Below, piece after piece: positions 43,261 through 51,932 of a DNA stretch of 64,000 bases; the stretch's first letter is position 1, and each line of letters opens with the position of its first letter. The notes beneath the pieces were generated by a model, which saw only the letters and a list, made by a program, of their open reading frames with translations, searched no databases and had not been told where the DNA came from. Position numbers and translations under genes: made by a program. The stretch covers positions 5,890,001 through 5,954,000 of the forward strand of contig NZ_CP134696.1 of the NCBI RefSeq assembly GCF_031851795.1, written 5' to 3'. This stretch comes from Pontibacter sp. G13 (GTDB lineage Bacteria; Bacteroidota; Bacteroidia; J057).

Positions 43261-44070
43261 ATGAAAAGGACTGAAGATTCAGGCAGTCGTTCATAGTCTC
43301 TTGTCAATCTCCTGTAGAAATTCAGCCAGGCAAAGGATCTTTCCACCTGCCACCTTTTCTTCTGGGGTACAAATCCTGATAGGGACTCAGGCTTTTGGGA
43401 AATGTCCATCTCCCAATTGTATATCCCTGTTACAAGTTCCTCAAAATCACCCTGATATGCTTTGTCGGCAGAAATCAGCCTTACCCGCCGGGAAGCATTT
43501 TCTATCTGCCAAAGCAACTCCACGCCCTCTACCGAATCGTGATTGTTGGCCGGACCAACATATATCCGAACCGGCAAGCCAAGAACATCCACCGCCAAAT
43601 GCCTTTTCCGACCATTCACACGTTTTCCGCCGTCAATGCCTGTGGATATTGAAATGAAGCTCACCTTTTTCACACTTTGGCTATCGATTGCAACAGCTGA
43701 AGGCTCGGCATTTCGTCCTTGGCTTTCCCGTTCCAACTGAACCAAATGCTTCAAAATTTCGCCCCAGACTCCGGTCTTTTGCCAAGTTCTAAAATAGTAG
43801 TAGACACTCGACCATGGTGGATATTTACTCTCTAGGTTCCTCCATTGGGCTCCGGTTCGAGTGATCCATAAAATGGCGTTTTTGATGGTTCTGAGACAGT
43901 TTTTCCGCTTTCGCTCTACATCCAAGAACTTTTCGATAACTTGCCATTGTGAATCGGTCAATTCCGCAAATTGCTTTTGCATACTAACTTTTCTAGTGTG
44001 GTAACTTCAAAGTTAGTTGGCCGATTCACATTTTTCTAATATCCAGACCTTTCGAATTCAAAACACGCTC
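43199..44070. mobile_element. Complete IS5-family insertion sequence (872 bp)
   Basis: The ends are imperfect inverted repeats, GAGCGTGTTTGGAAATTC at the left and the reverse complement of GAGCGTGTTTTGAATTC at the right. The element is flanked by TAA at 43196-43198 and 44071-44073, a 3-bp target duplication of the TNA kind usual for the IS427/IS1031 groups. It carries one transposase on the minus strand. The insertion replaced the last 18 codons of the upstream gene. Confidence 0.88.
43215..43982 (-). CDS. IS5-family transposase
   Basis: A 255-residue DDE transposase (IS4_5-type fold), apparently intact. First Asp in VAIDSQSVKK, second in LISADKAYQGD, Glu in WQVERSFAWLNFYRRL. N-terminal LTDSQWQVIEKFL and TGAQWRNLESKYPPWSSVYYYF are typical of the IS1031/IS427 groups. 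Length is normal for these groups; no frameshift is needed. The stop lies 16 bp from the IS left end. Confidence 0.92.
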   Translation of the reverse strand: MQKQFAELTDSQWQVIEKFLDVERKRKNCLRTIKNAILWITRTGAQWRNLESKYPPWSSVYYYFRTWQKTGVWGEILKHLVQLERESQGRNAEPSAVAIDSQSVKKVSFISISTGIDGGKRVNGRKRHLAVDVLGLPVRIYVGPANNHDSVEGVELLWQIENASRRVRLISADKAYQGDFEELVTGIYNWEMDISQKPESLSGFVPQKKRWQVERSFAWLNFYRRLTRDYERLPESSVLFIQLAFCSIILARRSG

Positions 44071-44113
44071 TAAAAGGCCTACTATTAACAGAACATCTTC
44101 AAAACTACCCTCA

Positions 44114-44602
44114 ATGGAAATAGAAAACTTAGTCGTACAGACTGGCATCATGCTTGGAACCCTGATTGGAGTTATCATTGCTGTGGTCAATATTAAAAAG
44201 TTAAACAAACAGCAACAGCTCATCTTTTTTGCTGATTATACTAAGCGTTTTCAGGATATCATGCTGAATCTCCCGATTGGGATTTATGAAAACAATATTT
44301 CCTTGTCGGGTTTGGAACCTGAAGAAAGAACAAAGACAATTCGATATATGCGAGCATATTTTGATCTGTGTAGTGAAGAATATGATTTGTATCTGAACAA
44401 AAATCTTGAAGCCAGAATCTGGAAAGAGTGGAAGAGCGGCATAGAGTTTTTCTTTTCCAAAAGACTTTTTCAGGAGTGTTGGGATATTATTAATTCAGAT
44501 AATGGATACTATCCGGATTTTTCCCAGCTGGTGGATGACATTTTACAAAAAGTAAAAGCCAAGACTCCTTCGGAATCCTTGATTTCTGATGTCGATAAAT
44601 GA
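44114..44602 (+). CDS. Small single-span membrane protein, partner of the IS-disrupted EAD gene
   Basis: A 162-residue protein with one N-terminal helix at about residues 9-30 (QTGIMLGTLIGVIIAVVNI) and a cytoplasmic helical domain (FFADYTKRFQDIMLNLPIGIY; MRAYFDLCSEEYDLY). It resembles DUF4760-like proteins often found beside phage-defence genes; the match is by eye. The ATG at 44114 lay inside the last codons of the 42280 gene before the IS insertion (10-nt overlap), so the two once formed a coupled pair. The insertion separates them now and could alter expression. Confidence 0.6.
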   Translation: MEIENLVVQTGIMLGTLIGVIIAVVNIKKLNKQQQLIFFADYTKRFQDIMLNLPIGIYENNISLSGLEPEERTKTIRYMRAYFDLCSEEYDLYLNKNLEARIWKEWKSGIEFFFSKRLFQECWDIINSDNGYYPDFSQLVDDILQKVKAKTPSESLISDVDK

Positions 44603-44632
44603 TAAAATCCCTCAAATTTACATGGGACAGGT

Positions 44633-45568
44633 ATGGAACTAATTCAAACGGGACATAGATTAGGATACAAACAGACAGAGGTGGGATGGATCCCAAAGGA
44701 TTGGCAAATAACTGAGCTAAGTAGGGTTATCCATTCATTAAGCGCAGGAGTGAGTGTTAATTCCATTGAGGGATATACATACTCAATAACTTCTGATTCT
44801 AAATATGTTTTAAAGACCTCATCAGTACAAAGAGGAGTTTTCATTCCTACTGAGTCAAAAAAAGTGGCCCAATTTGATACGAGAAGAGCGAGGTTAAATC
44901 CTACAAAAAATTCTCTTCTAATTAGCCGGATGAATACCCCTGATTTGGTTGGTCAATGTGCGTATGTTCCCAATGATTTTTTAAATCTATATGTCCCAGA
45001 TAGACTTTGGTTAACCTCTTTTTTCCCAGACAAACCAACAAATGCTCTTTGGATGAATTATCTACTCAGTAATTCATTCTATCAGGATCGTATCAAGAGT
45101 ATTGCTACCGGGACAAGTGGCAGCATGAAAAATATATCCAAAAGAGCTTTTCTTTCTATTGTTATTCCCCTTCCCACCTTCGCCGAACAAAAAGCCATAG
45201 CCACTGCGCTCTTTGAGGTAGATGCCCTCCTGCAAAGCCTGGACCGTCTCATTGTCAAGAAAAAAGCCCTTAAGCAAGGTGCAATGCAGGAACTACTCAC
45301 CGGTAGAAAAAGGCTGGAGGGTTTTGAAACGGAGAAAGGCTTTCAGCATACCGAATTAGGGCCGATTCCTATAGATTGGGAACTAATCCCCATTTCTGAT
45401 TTTACTGTTGAAGGTGGGTTAATTCGTGGTCCATTCGGAGGAGTATTAAAAAAAGAGATTTTTGTAAAAAATGGGTACAAAGTTTACGAGCAGAAAAATG
45501 CTATTCACCAGGACGTAACGATTGGAAGATATTATGAGCTTGCCCCCAAAAACTGGACAGTGAGTTAA
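44633..45568 (+). pseudogene. hsdS: Truncated type I restriction-modification specificity subunit HsdS
   Basis: The first 306 residues of an HsdS. A first target-recognition domain (GYKQTEVGWIPKDWQIT) is followed by the central coiled-coil conserved region (FAEQKAIATALFEVDALLQSLDRLI, ALKQGAMQELLTGRKRLEGF) and only the first about 70 residues of the second target-recognition domain. It stops at the IS3 left end, whose own TAA supplies the stop. No hsdM or hsdR lies in the window, and no remaining HsdS sequence was found right of the IS. It cannot specify DNA as a full bipartite subunit, although half-subunits can sometimes dimerise. Confidence 0.85.
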
Positions 45569-45592
45569 GGAATGAATCTTAATTTACTTAAG

Positions 45593-45877
45593 ATGAAAAA
45601 ACGCAAGCGATATTCTGCTGAATTCAAGTTCAAGGTTGCGGTAGCTGCTCTTCGCGAGCAGGAAACGATGGCCCAATTGGCGAGCCATTTTGGAATTTCC
45701 TCTACTCAAATTTCCACGTGGAAGAAGCAACTCAAGGAAATGGGCCCTTCTGTTTTCTTGAAATCGGGTACAGGTCGAAGCGCTGACGATCAAGAGCTGA
45801 TCGACGGGCTCTACCGGAAGGTCGGAGAAATGGAGATGCGTCTGGAATGGCTTAAAAAAAAGGGATTGATCGAATGA
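45593..45877 (+). CDS. IS3-family transposase OrfA
   Basis: A 94-residue helix-turn-helix protein (RYSAEFKFKVAVAALREQETM, FGISSTQISTWKKQL) with a C-terminal leucine-rich helix. I prefer the ATG at 45593. The heptamer A-AAA-AAG at 45856-45862 (in LKKKGL) is a standard -1 slippage site, and the -1 frame is open through to the orfB start, so an OrfAB fusion is expected. Confidence 0.88.
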   Translation: MKKRKRYSAEFKFKVAVAALREQETMAQLASHFGISSTQISTWKKQLKEMGPSVFLKSGTGRSADDQELIDGLYRKVGEMEMRLEWLKKKGLIE

Positions 45878-46692
45878 GCATTGCCCTAAAACGGGCGATG
45901 ATCGATCCTGATGACAGACTATCCATTTCCGCCCAATGCGAGCTGCTGGGCTTGCCAAGGTCCAGCTACTACTATCAGCCTTTGGAAGAATCTCCCTTGA
46001 ACTTGGAACTCATGGGTGTACTTGACCGGATCTATCTGCGAAAGCCCTATTTCGGCCGTCCTCGGCTAACCAGGGCGATACGTGAACTTGGCTATCCGAT
46101 CAATTCGAAGCGTATAGGTCGTTTGATGAAAATCATGGGCATACGGGCGATTTTCCCCGAGCCTCGTACTACGATTCAGGAAAAGGAACACAAGAAGTAT
46201 CCATATCTACTTCGAGGATTGGAGATCATTCATCCAAATCAGGTCTGGTGCTCAGATATCACCTACGTGCCCATGCAGGCAGGATTTCTGTATCTGGTGG
46301 CGATTATGGACTGGTATAGTCGGTACGTAATCAGTTGGCGTATTTCCAATGCCTTGGACAAATCCTTCTGCATAGAAGCTTTGGAGGAAGCGCTAGACCA
46401 CGGAAAACCGGAGATATTCAACTCCGACAAGGGCGGGCAGTACACGAGTCCGGCTTTCACGGGTTTGCTAGAAGATGCGAAATCGAGGATCAGTATGACA
46501 GCTAGAGGATGCTGGGATAACCTGATGATCGAAAGACTCTGGCGAACAGTCAAGTATGAGCACATTTATCTTCATTCGTACCAGAATGGATGGGAACTGG
46601 AACGAGGACTTAGACAGTATTTTCAAGAATACAACTACGAGAATCCACATTCGAGCCTGAACATGGCAAAGCCCTATGAGCTTTGGAAATAG
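45874..46692 (+). CDS. IS3-family transposase OrfB
   Basis: A 272-residue DDE integrase-core transposase. N-terminal HTH_21-like SISAQCELLGLPRSSYYY, then CSDITYVPM with the first Asp, NSDKGGQYTS with the second and the Glu in NLMIERLWRTVKYEHIYLH. The ATG overlaps the OrfA TGA by 4 nt, in the -1 frame of OrfA. It appears complete, so the element may still be active. Confidence 0.93.
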   Translation: MSIALKRAMIDPDDRLSISAQCELLGLPRSSYYYQPLEESPLNLELMGVLDRIYLRKPYFGRPRLTRAIRELGYPINSKRIGRLMKIMGIRAIFPEPRTTIQEKEHKKYPYLLRGLEIIHPNQVWCSDITYVPMQAGFLYLVAIMDWYSRYVISWRISNALDKSFCIEALEEALDHGKPEIFNSDKGGQYTSPAFTGLLEDAKSRISMTARGCWDNLMIERLWRTVKYEHIYLHSYQNGWELERGLRQYFQEYNYENPHSSLNMAKPYELWK

Positions 46693-46966
46693 CAGGGCCG
46701 GCCATCCAGCAGCACGCCTGGCCAACTGGTTCGTCTCGCCTCAGGCCCATCCGAACCGAGCCTTCCCACTTATTGATATGGCCTACGGCCCCAGCCCCAA
46801 AGCCAGCCGCACGCATATCAAACATGAGAAGCTTCTCTTTAGCTGAATGTCAGCTGAGGATATCGAAAAAGGAGAAGACTAATTGTTCGGAATTTTGATA
46901 TATTTGATCAGGGAAACAGAGATTTTGGACCCAATTCATTCCTTATTTTTCCCTGTTTGCTGTCCA
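46693..46966. other. Right part of the IS3 element, no gene
   Basis: Non-coding tail between OrfB and the right end. It contains a GC-rich patch (46690-46830) with ...CAGCCGCACGCATATC, loosely like the dispersed repeat at 5710 and 59504 but too diverged to call. Unusually long for an IS3 tail, so an older sequence may be trapped here. Confidence 0.35.
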
Positions 46967-46982
46967 AAGATTGGGGACAGGC

Positions 46983-47147
46983 TCAGTTTTCCACAAGTAG
47001 ATCCCCTATTTCCTGCTCCTTTTTCTCGGGGCGATTCCCGGCTTTTCGGCTATGGTATGTTTGACGGCGAAACCCCAATACCTTGCAAAGCCTTCTGATG
47101 CTCCGGCCCGGAGATCGAAGCAAATCGATCAAGATTTCTTGTTCGAC
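46983..47147 (-). pseudogene. IS3-family OrfB remnant
   Basis: The frame reads VEQEILIDLLRSPGRSIRRL, then CKVLGFRRQTYHSRKAGNRP, the start of an IS3-group OrfB, and ends at a stop after about 54 residues where the right end of the neighbouring IS3 element lies. It is in the -1 frame relative to OrfA at 47129-47428, as for a normal OrfAB frameshift pair. Confidence 0.75.
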
Positions 47148-47428
47148 CGGGCCGAGAGCTTTTTTGCCAGTGCGATTCCTTCCTGGAGAATATCATTGTC
47201 AATCAACAGGTCAGCTACCTTCTGCTTGAGCCTGAGGTTTTCTTCTTCGAGCTGTTTCATTTTCCGCTTCTCCTCATTGGCCTCCTGTTCAAAGGCCTTT
47301 TTCCAATTGCTAAGGGTAGAAGCGCTGACTTGATGCTGACGGCAGAGCTCTTCCGTGGTGGCCTCTCCTGAATCTCGTTTGCCTAGGATTGCCAACTTCT
47401 CCTTGTCGCTGAATTTACTCTTGTTCAT
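47129..47428 (-). CDS. IS3-group OrfA, intact part of a broken element
   Basis: A 99-residue HTH protein (KFSDKEKLAILGKRDSGEAT, HQVSASTLSNWKKAF) with a leucine-zipper helix (MKQLEEENLRLKQKVADLL). A slippery heptamer AAAAAAG (minus strand, 47165-47159, in GCA AAA AAG) lies before the OrfB remnant. With OrfB cut short the element cannot move on its own. A start at 47443 is an alternative. Confidence 0.8.
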   Translation of the reverse strand: MNKSKFSDKEKLAILGKRDSGEATTEELCRQHQVSASTLSNWKKAFEQEANEEKRKMKQLEEENLRLKQKVADLLIDNDILQEGIALAKKLSARSNKKS

Positions 47429-47443
47429 TTCTGCTTTTTTCAA

Positions 47444-47774
47444 AAGTTGAAAAATTCCGAAGAAAATTTACTTTTGAATGGTTGCGGGTATTGGGAATAG
47501 GACAAACGCAGTTGGGCCTTGTAGTTCGTGATATCCAATATAATGATGTTGAGGCAAAATGTTAGTTCAGAAAGGTTGATGGTTCGGAATTTGAACAAAC
47601 ACTTATTGATTTCGAAAGGGCGTTTGGATTGTTCTTCATAGCAAGCTTGTGTATCTTTCAACAATGTCTCTGATTGATGTACTATTTGGATATGTGGCAA
47701 TTCCTAAGTATCATATTTTCCTTTGCGTACTAATATTTGCACTATACTCAAATTTATTATAATTCTTTTCTTAA
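47444..47774. other. AT-rich intergenic region, no gene recognised
   Basis: About 330 bp between the IS3 remnant and the 47775 gene. A minus-strand ORF of 86 codons (47440-47700) has no recognisable feature and is rich in lone Cys/Phe; I do not support it. Confidence 0.4.
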
Positions 47775-48116
47775 ATGGATGCCAAGGAAATTTCCCTGAT
47801 TGCAAATAGAAAATACTATGAGGCTTGCATAGCCTTAAAAGGTAGGGTTAAGCCAGAGATGGTTGATTTTGATTCATATGCCTATTTTCGAATTGATAGC
47901 GTGCCTCAAAACTTGGAATTGGTTGTAGATGGTAAAATCATTAATGGCTCCGAAAAAAGAGTTAGTGCATTCCAAAAGCTTTTAAGCTTTAAGGAACCTG
48001 ATGACCTAAATTTACTAGAAAGGAAAAAGGCTCCCTCAGTTGGTTGTCAGGTAGTCCGAGACTATTTAAATGGATTAGGATTTGAATGTAGAATTGATTG
48101 GAGTTTCCGTGATTAG
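47775..48116 (+). CDS. Uncharacterised 113-residue protein
   Basis: A small soluble protein, MDAKEISLIANRKYYEACIALKGR, with no signal peptide or membrane segment. C-terminal half has a predicted helix (CQVVRDYLNGLGFECRI). No family was recognised. AT-rich like the island to its left and unlike mnmE to its right, so it is probably the last gene of the island. Confidence 0.55.
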   Translation: MDAKEISLIANRKYYEACIALKGRVKPEMVDFDSYAYFRIDSVPQNLELVVDGKIINGSEKRVSAFQKLLSFKEPDDLNLLERKKAPSVGCQVVRDYLNGLGFECRIDWSFRD

Positions 48117-48192
48117 CTATTTTTGATTTTCGGAAATTAGTGTTGAGATTATATGATAAAAGGGTATTTCGGTCTACACCCATCCCCCCCAT

Positions 48193-49551
48193 CTACTTCC
48201 CAATACAAAACTTCGAAAAGATATTCCCCAATACCTCATCTGTCGTGATCTCGCCGGTGATCTCCCCGATGTAGTGGAGGACGGTGCGGATGTCAATGGC
48301 GAGGAGGTCGCCGCTGATGCCCATGGCCATGCCGTTTTGGACGTCTTGGAGGGCGGTACGGGCCTTGTGGAGGGCGTCTAGGTGGCGGACGTTGGAGATG
48401 ATCGCCTGCTCGGGTTGGAGGTGCGAGAAGGCCCGGACGGATTCGACCATCTGGTGGCGGAGTTCGTCGATGTGGGCGTGCGCTTTGGCAGAAATCAGGA
48501 TCAGGTCCTCGGCGGATTCGGGGGTGGGATTGCCGAGGTCGAGCTTGTTGCCTACCAGGAGAATTTGCGCGTTTTCGGGAACTTCCACGGTTTGCAGGTA
48601 GTCGCGGGCTTCGGCGACAGATTCCGTTTGGAGGTCGAAGATGTAGAGCAGCAAACTGGCTCGCTTGGCAAGATTGAGCGTGCGTTTGACCCCTTCAGCC
48701 TCGATCACATCCCCGGTTTCCCGGACGCCGGCAGTATCCATCAACCTGAATTCAATCCCTTCCAGTACCACGCGATCCTCGATGACATCCCGCGTAGTTC
48801 CGGCGATATCGGAAACGATGGCCCGATTTTCATTGAGGAGCGTGTTGAGCAGCGTGGATTTGCCTGCGTTTGGGCGCCCCATGATGACGGTCGGCACCCC
48901 TTCTTTCACGGCATTTCCGAAGCTGAAGCTCCCGATCAGGCTGTCGAGCCGGATGCCGATGCGTTGGATGAGCGCTTCCAATTGGCTCCGGTCGGCAAAT
49001 TCCACATCCTCTTCCGAGAAGTCCAGCTCCAGTTCGATCAGCGAGGTGAAATTCAGCAATTGCTCCCGCAGGTCCTTCAATTCATCAGAAACGCCCCCGC
49101 GTAGCTGGCTCATGGCCAGTTTGTGGGCGCCTTCGGAGGTGGAGGCAATCAGGTCCGCTACCGCCTCTGCCTGAGCGAGGTCCATAGCGCCGTTGAGGTA
49201 GGACCGCTGGGTGAATTCTCCCGCTTCCGCCAAGCGCGCACCTTGCCGAGTCAACAACATGAGCGCCTCCCGCAAAATGTAGGGAGAGCCGTGGCAGCTG
49301 ATCTCAATGGTATCTTCCCGAGTGAAGGATTTCGGCCCACGGAATACGCTCAGAACCACCTCATCGAGGATTTGGTTGCCATTCACCAGATTGCCGTAGA
49401 CGAGCCGATGGCCCGGCGTCTGCGAGATGTCACGGGAAAAGACCCCATTGACCAAGGAAATGGCATCCGGACCGGAAACGCGGATGATGCCCAGCGCACC
49501 CGATCCGGCGGGTGTACAAATGGCGGCGATGGTATCCTGTAGGAGATTCAT
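48193..49551 (-). CDS. mnmE: tRNA uridine-5-carboxymethylaminomethyl GTPase MnmE
   Basis: A 452-residue MnmE (TrmE). Domain order: folate-binding N-terminal domain (DTIAAICTPAGSGALGIIRVSG), helical domain, inserted G domain (GRPNAGKSTLLN P-loop, DTAGVRETGD, NKLDLG) and the invariant C-terminal CIGK in FSKFCIGK. With MnmG it modifies the wobble uridine of certain tRNAs. The MnmG gene is not in the window. Stand-alone gene; GC-rich and codon-typical, thus marking the right border of the AT-rich island. Confidence 0.97.
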   Translation of the reverse strand: MNLLQDTIAAICTPAGSGALGIIRVSGPDAISLVNGVFSRDISQTPGHRLVYGNLVNGNQILDEVVLSVFRGPKSFTREDTIEISCHGSPYILREALMLLTRQGARLAEAGEFTQRSYLNGAMDLAQAEAVADLIASTSEGAHKLAMSQLRGGVSDELKDLREQLLNFTSLIELELDFSEEDVEFADRSQLEALIQRIGIRLDSLIGSFSFGNAVKEGVPTVIMGRPNAGKSTLLNTLLNENRAIVSDIAGTTRDVIEDRVVLEGIEFRLMDTAGVRETGDVIEAEGVKRTLNLAKRASLLLYIFDLQTESVAEARDYLQTVEVPENAQILLVGNKLDLGNPTPESAEDLILISAKAHAHIDELRHQMVESVRAFSHLQPEQAIISNVRHLDALHKARTALQDVQNGMAMGISGDLLAIDIRTVLHYIGEITGEITTDEVLGNIFSKFCIGK

Positions 49552-49777
49552 GCCGCAAATATAGCAGGGATTCGGGGATCTGCTTCATTTGGGAGGTCGT
49601 GAGGAAAGATCCTGGTCCCCTTTTCCAATCCCCCGGGATCAGGTCTGCCTCGCCTTCCTCGTTGATTCCCCCGTCGGAACGCCAAAATGCCAATTTGGTC
49701 CATCCATTTGAGTATGCTCATCCGCTGGGCAAACCTGTGTCGCTGGATATTGCCCCATTTCTCCCTAATTTGGCCGA

Positions 49778-50575
49778 ATGAACCTACCGCTTCTCCAACG
49801 TGATCTGATCCGCAAACCGATTGTCTGGCTCCGGGTAGCTAGCTTGGGCCTTCTGCTGGGCACGGCCCTGTTGCTCCTTGGGCAGAGCCGGGCAGCCTGG
49901 GAACTTCCTATCTGGATGCAAATCGTCGTGTATGGGAGTTTGCTGAGCGGAATGGTGGGGATCATGGCCCAAAAGTGGGCCAAGTGGCTGAGCGTCCGGA
50001 TGGCTTTGGCTTCGGCGACTTTGCTGTGTCTGGCAGTGATGGGCTGGTGGAGTCGTGGGTTTCCGTGGGCATTGGTGATCGAGCATACGTTGTTTTGGAC
50101 GACGCCCATCTGGCTGTGGATGGCCATTTCCGGCAAGAACTGGACGGTCGGCGCTCGGGTCGCAACAGCCTTGACGTTTATCGGGCATGGGACCTATGCC
50201 TTGGGATTTCCGTTTGGCGTGCCGGACGGATTCACGGAGATGACCACTCGGATTTTGCCGATTTCTCATGCTGCGGCGCTGGATTTCCTATTTGTTGCGG
50301 GAGTGCTGGATATGGTGGTGGCATTGGCCATCCTGTTTCCCAAGGCGGGGAAATACGCCTTGCTGTATGCGGCTGCATGGGGATTGATCACGGCATTTGC
50401 ACGGCCTGTCTCCTACATCGAATGGAGCGATTGGGCTGGAACGACCTTCCGCTGGTCGCCTGAAATGCTCATTCGCTTGACGCATGGATTGACTCCGTTG
50501 GCGATTTATCTGGCAGAATTTTACCAGCCAGAAACTTCTGTTTCGCAGCCTCAATCTACACAGGGGGATTTCTGA
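49778..50575 (+). CDS. Integral membrane protein of unknown function
   Basis: A 265-residue protein with about seven or eight helices (VWLRVASLGLLLGTALLLLG, IVVYGSLLSGMVGIM, WTVGARVATALTFIGHGTYALG, ALDFLFVAGVLDMVVALAIL). It weakly recalls DoxX-like families, but I do not assign it. Its 3' end overlaps the convergent TPR gene by 25 bp. Confidence 0.7.
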   Translation: MNLPLLQRDLIRKPIVWLRVASLGLLLGTALLLLGQSRAAWELPIWMQIVVYGSLLSGMVGIMAQKWAKWLSVRMALASATLLCLAVMGWWSRGFPWALVIEHTLFWTTPIWLWMAISGKNWTVGARVATALTFIGHGTYALGFPFGVPDGFTEMTTRILPISHAAALDFLFVAGVLDMVVALAILFPKAGKYALLYAAAWGLITAFARPVSYIEWSDWAGTTFRWSPEMLIRLTHGLTPLAIYLAEFYQPETSVSQPQSTQGDF

Positions 50576-51750
50576 CAATCCTTGATACGCTGTTTGATAT
50601 GCTCGTCGGGTTCCATCGCAAGGGCCTTTTCGTAGCATTCCAATGCTTGTGCACGATGTCCCTGTAAATCGTGAATGCGTCCGAGATTATATGCGGCTGA
50701 AGCGGGCCAAGTGTCATTGGGTTGCTGGGCGAGCGTAGAGAGATGAAGCGATTCCTCAAAATAGGACCGAGCCACGTTCAGATTCCCTTTTTCCAATTCG
50801 CATTGTCCCAATAGATGATAGGTGCGGATCATCAGCAAGCTCGTGGTCGGAGAAATGTCCGGCGTGATTTGCCGAGTCCGGTGATTGGGGATTCCTTCGA
50901 ATGCCCGTTTCATGGGCAGCAACACGGATTCCGCTTGCTCCCAATCCTTCAGATATACCAGCGCCCGCCCATATTCCATCCGAAACTGGGTATTCCCCGG
51001 AAAAGCCCGAACCAGCTGTGCCTGATTGGCGACTGCCTTTTGGGGGTCTTTTTCCCAATACAGATACAAATCTGTGAGATAGAATTTGGCCTCGATTTGG
51101 GTGAAATTGGGTGTGGCGGCCGCAGATTCCAATTCCTCCAGCCCCAAGTCCGCATCACCATTGGGGAAGAATATCGTGAACGGCTTTACGATCGGGTGTT
51201 CCTCGGGATAGACCTCGGCGTAGTAGTGGTAAATCCCCGAACTGAAGTAGAACTCTGGACTCTGTTTGGTGAATTTGAAGCCCTTTTTGAGATTGGGGAG
51301 AGCCTTCCTGCCTGCATTGGCACCGCTCCACCATTCGCCCCGAAGCACATGGAGCCGCGCAATGAAGGCGTAGCTCATGTATTCGAAGAAGACATATTCC
51401 AGCTCTGCATCCATCCGGTTCTTGAATGCCTTGTTGAGGGTGAGCGAGGTGTCCAGTTCTGCGAATATCTCCGCATGCCACTGAGTCGAAGCCGTGATGT
51501 AGCTTTTCCACCAGAGGTTGAGTGCGAGCAGGAAATGCGGCCCCGGATGCTTGGGATAGTCATCTCGGAGATTCGCGTAGATCTCCTGCGCCTTGGCAAA
51601 CTCGAAATTGTAGGTCCGTTCCAAGCCATCTGAGGCACGGTCTCGAAAGTCCTGATCATAGAACACTTGTGCATGGGTGCGCTGGTCTGTGCCGATCAAC
51701 AGGAGGAGGAGTAGGAGCGGAGATATGGCGATATGGAGGAATCGAGTCAT
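50551..51750 (-). CDS. Exported TPR-repeat protein
   Basis: About 400 residues from ATG 51750 with a signal peptide (ISPLLLLLLLIGTDQRTHAQ). It is built of helix pairs; the clearest repeats are near the C-terminus (YHLLGQCELEKGNLNVARSYFEESL, AYNLGRIHDLQGHRAQALECYEKALAMEPD). An N-terminal region (EFAKAQEIYANLRDDYPKHPG) also fits TPR. Likely a periplasmic or membrane-attached scaffold. No partner is apparent; the neighbour on the left is convergent. Confidence 0.8.
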   Translation of the reverse strand: MTRFLHIAISPLLLLLLLIGTDQRTHAQVFYDQDFRDRASDGLERTYNFEFAKAQEIYANLRDDYPKHPGPHFLLALNLWWKSYITASTQWHAEIFAELDTSLTLNKAFKNRMDAELEYVFFEYMSYAFIARLHVLRGEWWSGANAGRKALPNLKKGFKFTKQSPEFYFSSGIYHYYAEVYPEEHPIVKPFTIFFPNGDADLGLEELESAAATPNFTQIEAKFYLTDLYLYWEKDPQKAVANQAQLVRAFPGNTQFRMEYGRALVYLKDWEQAESVLLPMKRAFEGIPNHRTRQITPDISPTTSLLMIRTYHLLGQCELEKGNLNVARSYFEESLHLSTLAQQPNDTWPASAAYNLGRIHDLQGHRAQALECYEKALAMEPDEHIKQRIKDCQKSPCVD

Positions 51751-51932
51751 CGGGAGGAAATTGGAGAAAATCAGTCCCACCTACAACTGGTTTTTCGCAA
51801 AAAAAGGGCATCACGCTTCGGGAGGTCCATCATTGCGAAAATTCGAAATGAATCGCTAACTTTCATAATTCGCTGGGCAAAACTGCTCAGGTCTATTGAT
51901 AAGCTACATTTTTCCATACCCATTTTTTGATC

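Larger units (their letters stand above)
45554..46966 (+). mobile_element. IS3-family insertion sequence (about 1.41 kb)
   Basis: Left end TGGACAGTGAGTTAAGG at 45554; right end reverse complement of CTGTCCA at 46960-46966, and both sides share TAAGGAATGAAT near the ends (left 45565-45576; right reverse complement at 46934-46945). It contains orfA and orfB. No identical target duplication was found next to these ends, so the exact limits are uncertain or later rearranged. It interrupts hsdS on the left and abuts another IS3-type remnant on the right. Confidence 0.7.

Noticed and set aside
46690-46830. Third copy of the dispersed repeat
   Set aside because: Only short blocks such as CAGCCGCAC are shared; similarity is too weak to call by eye.
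47440-47700. 86-codon minus-strand ORF next to the IS3 remnant
   Set aside because: AT-rich chance frame with no feature and no clear start signal.
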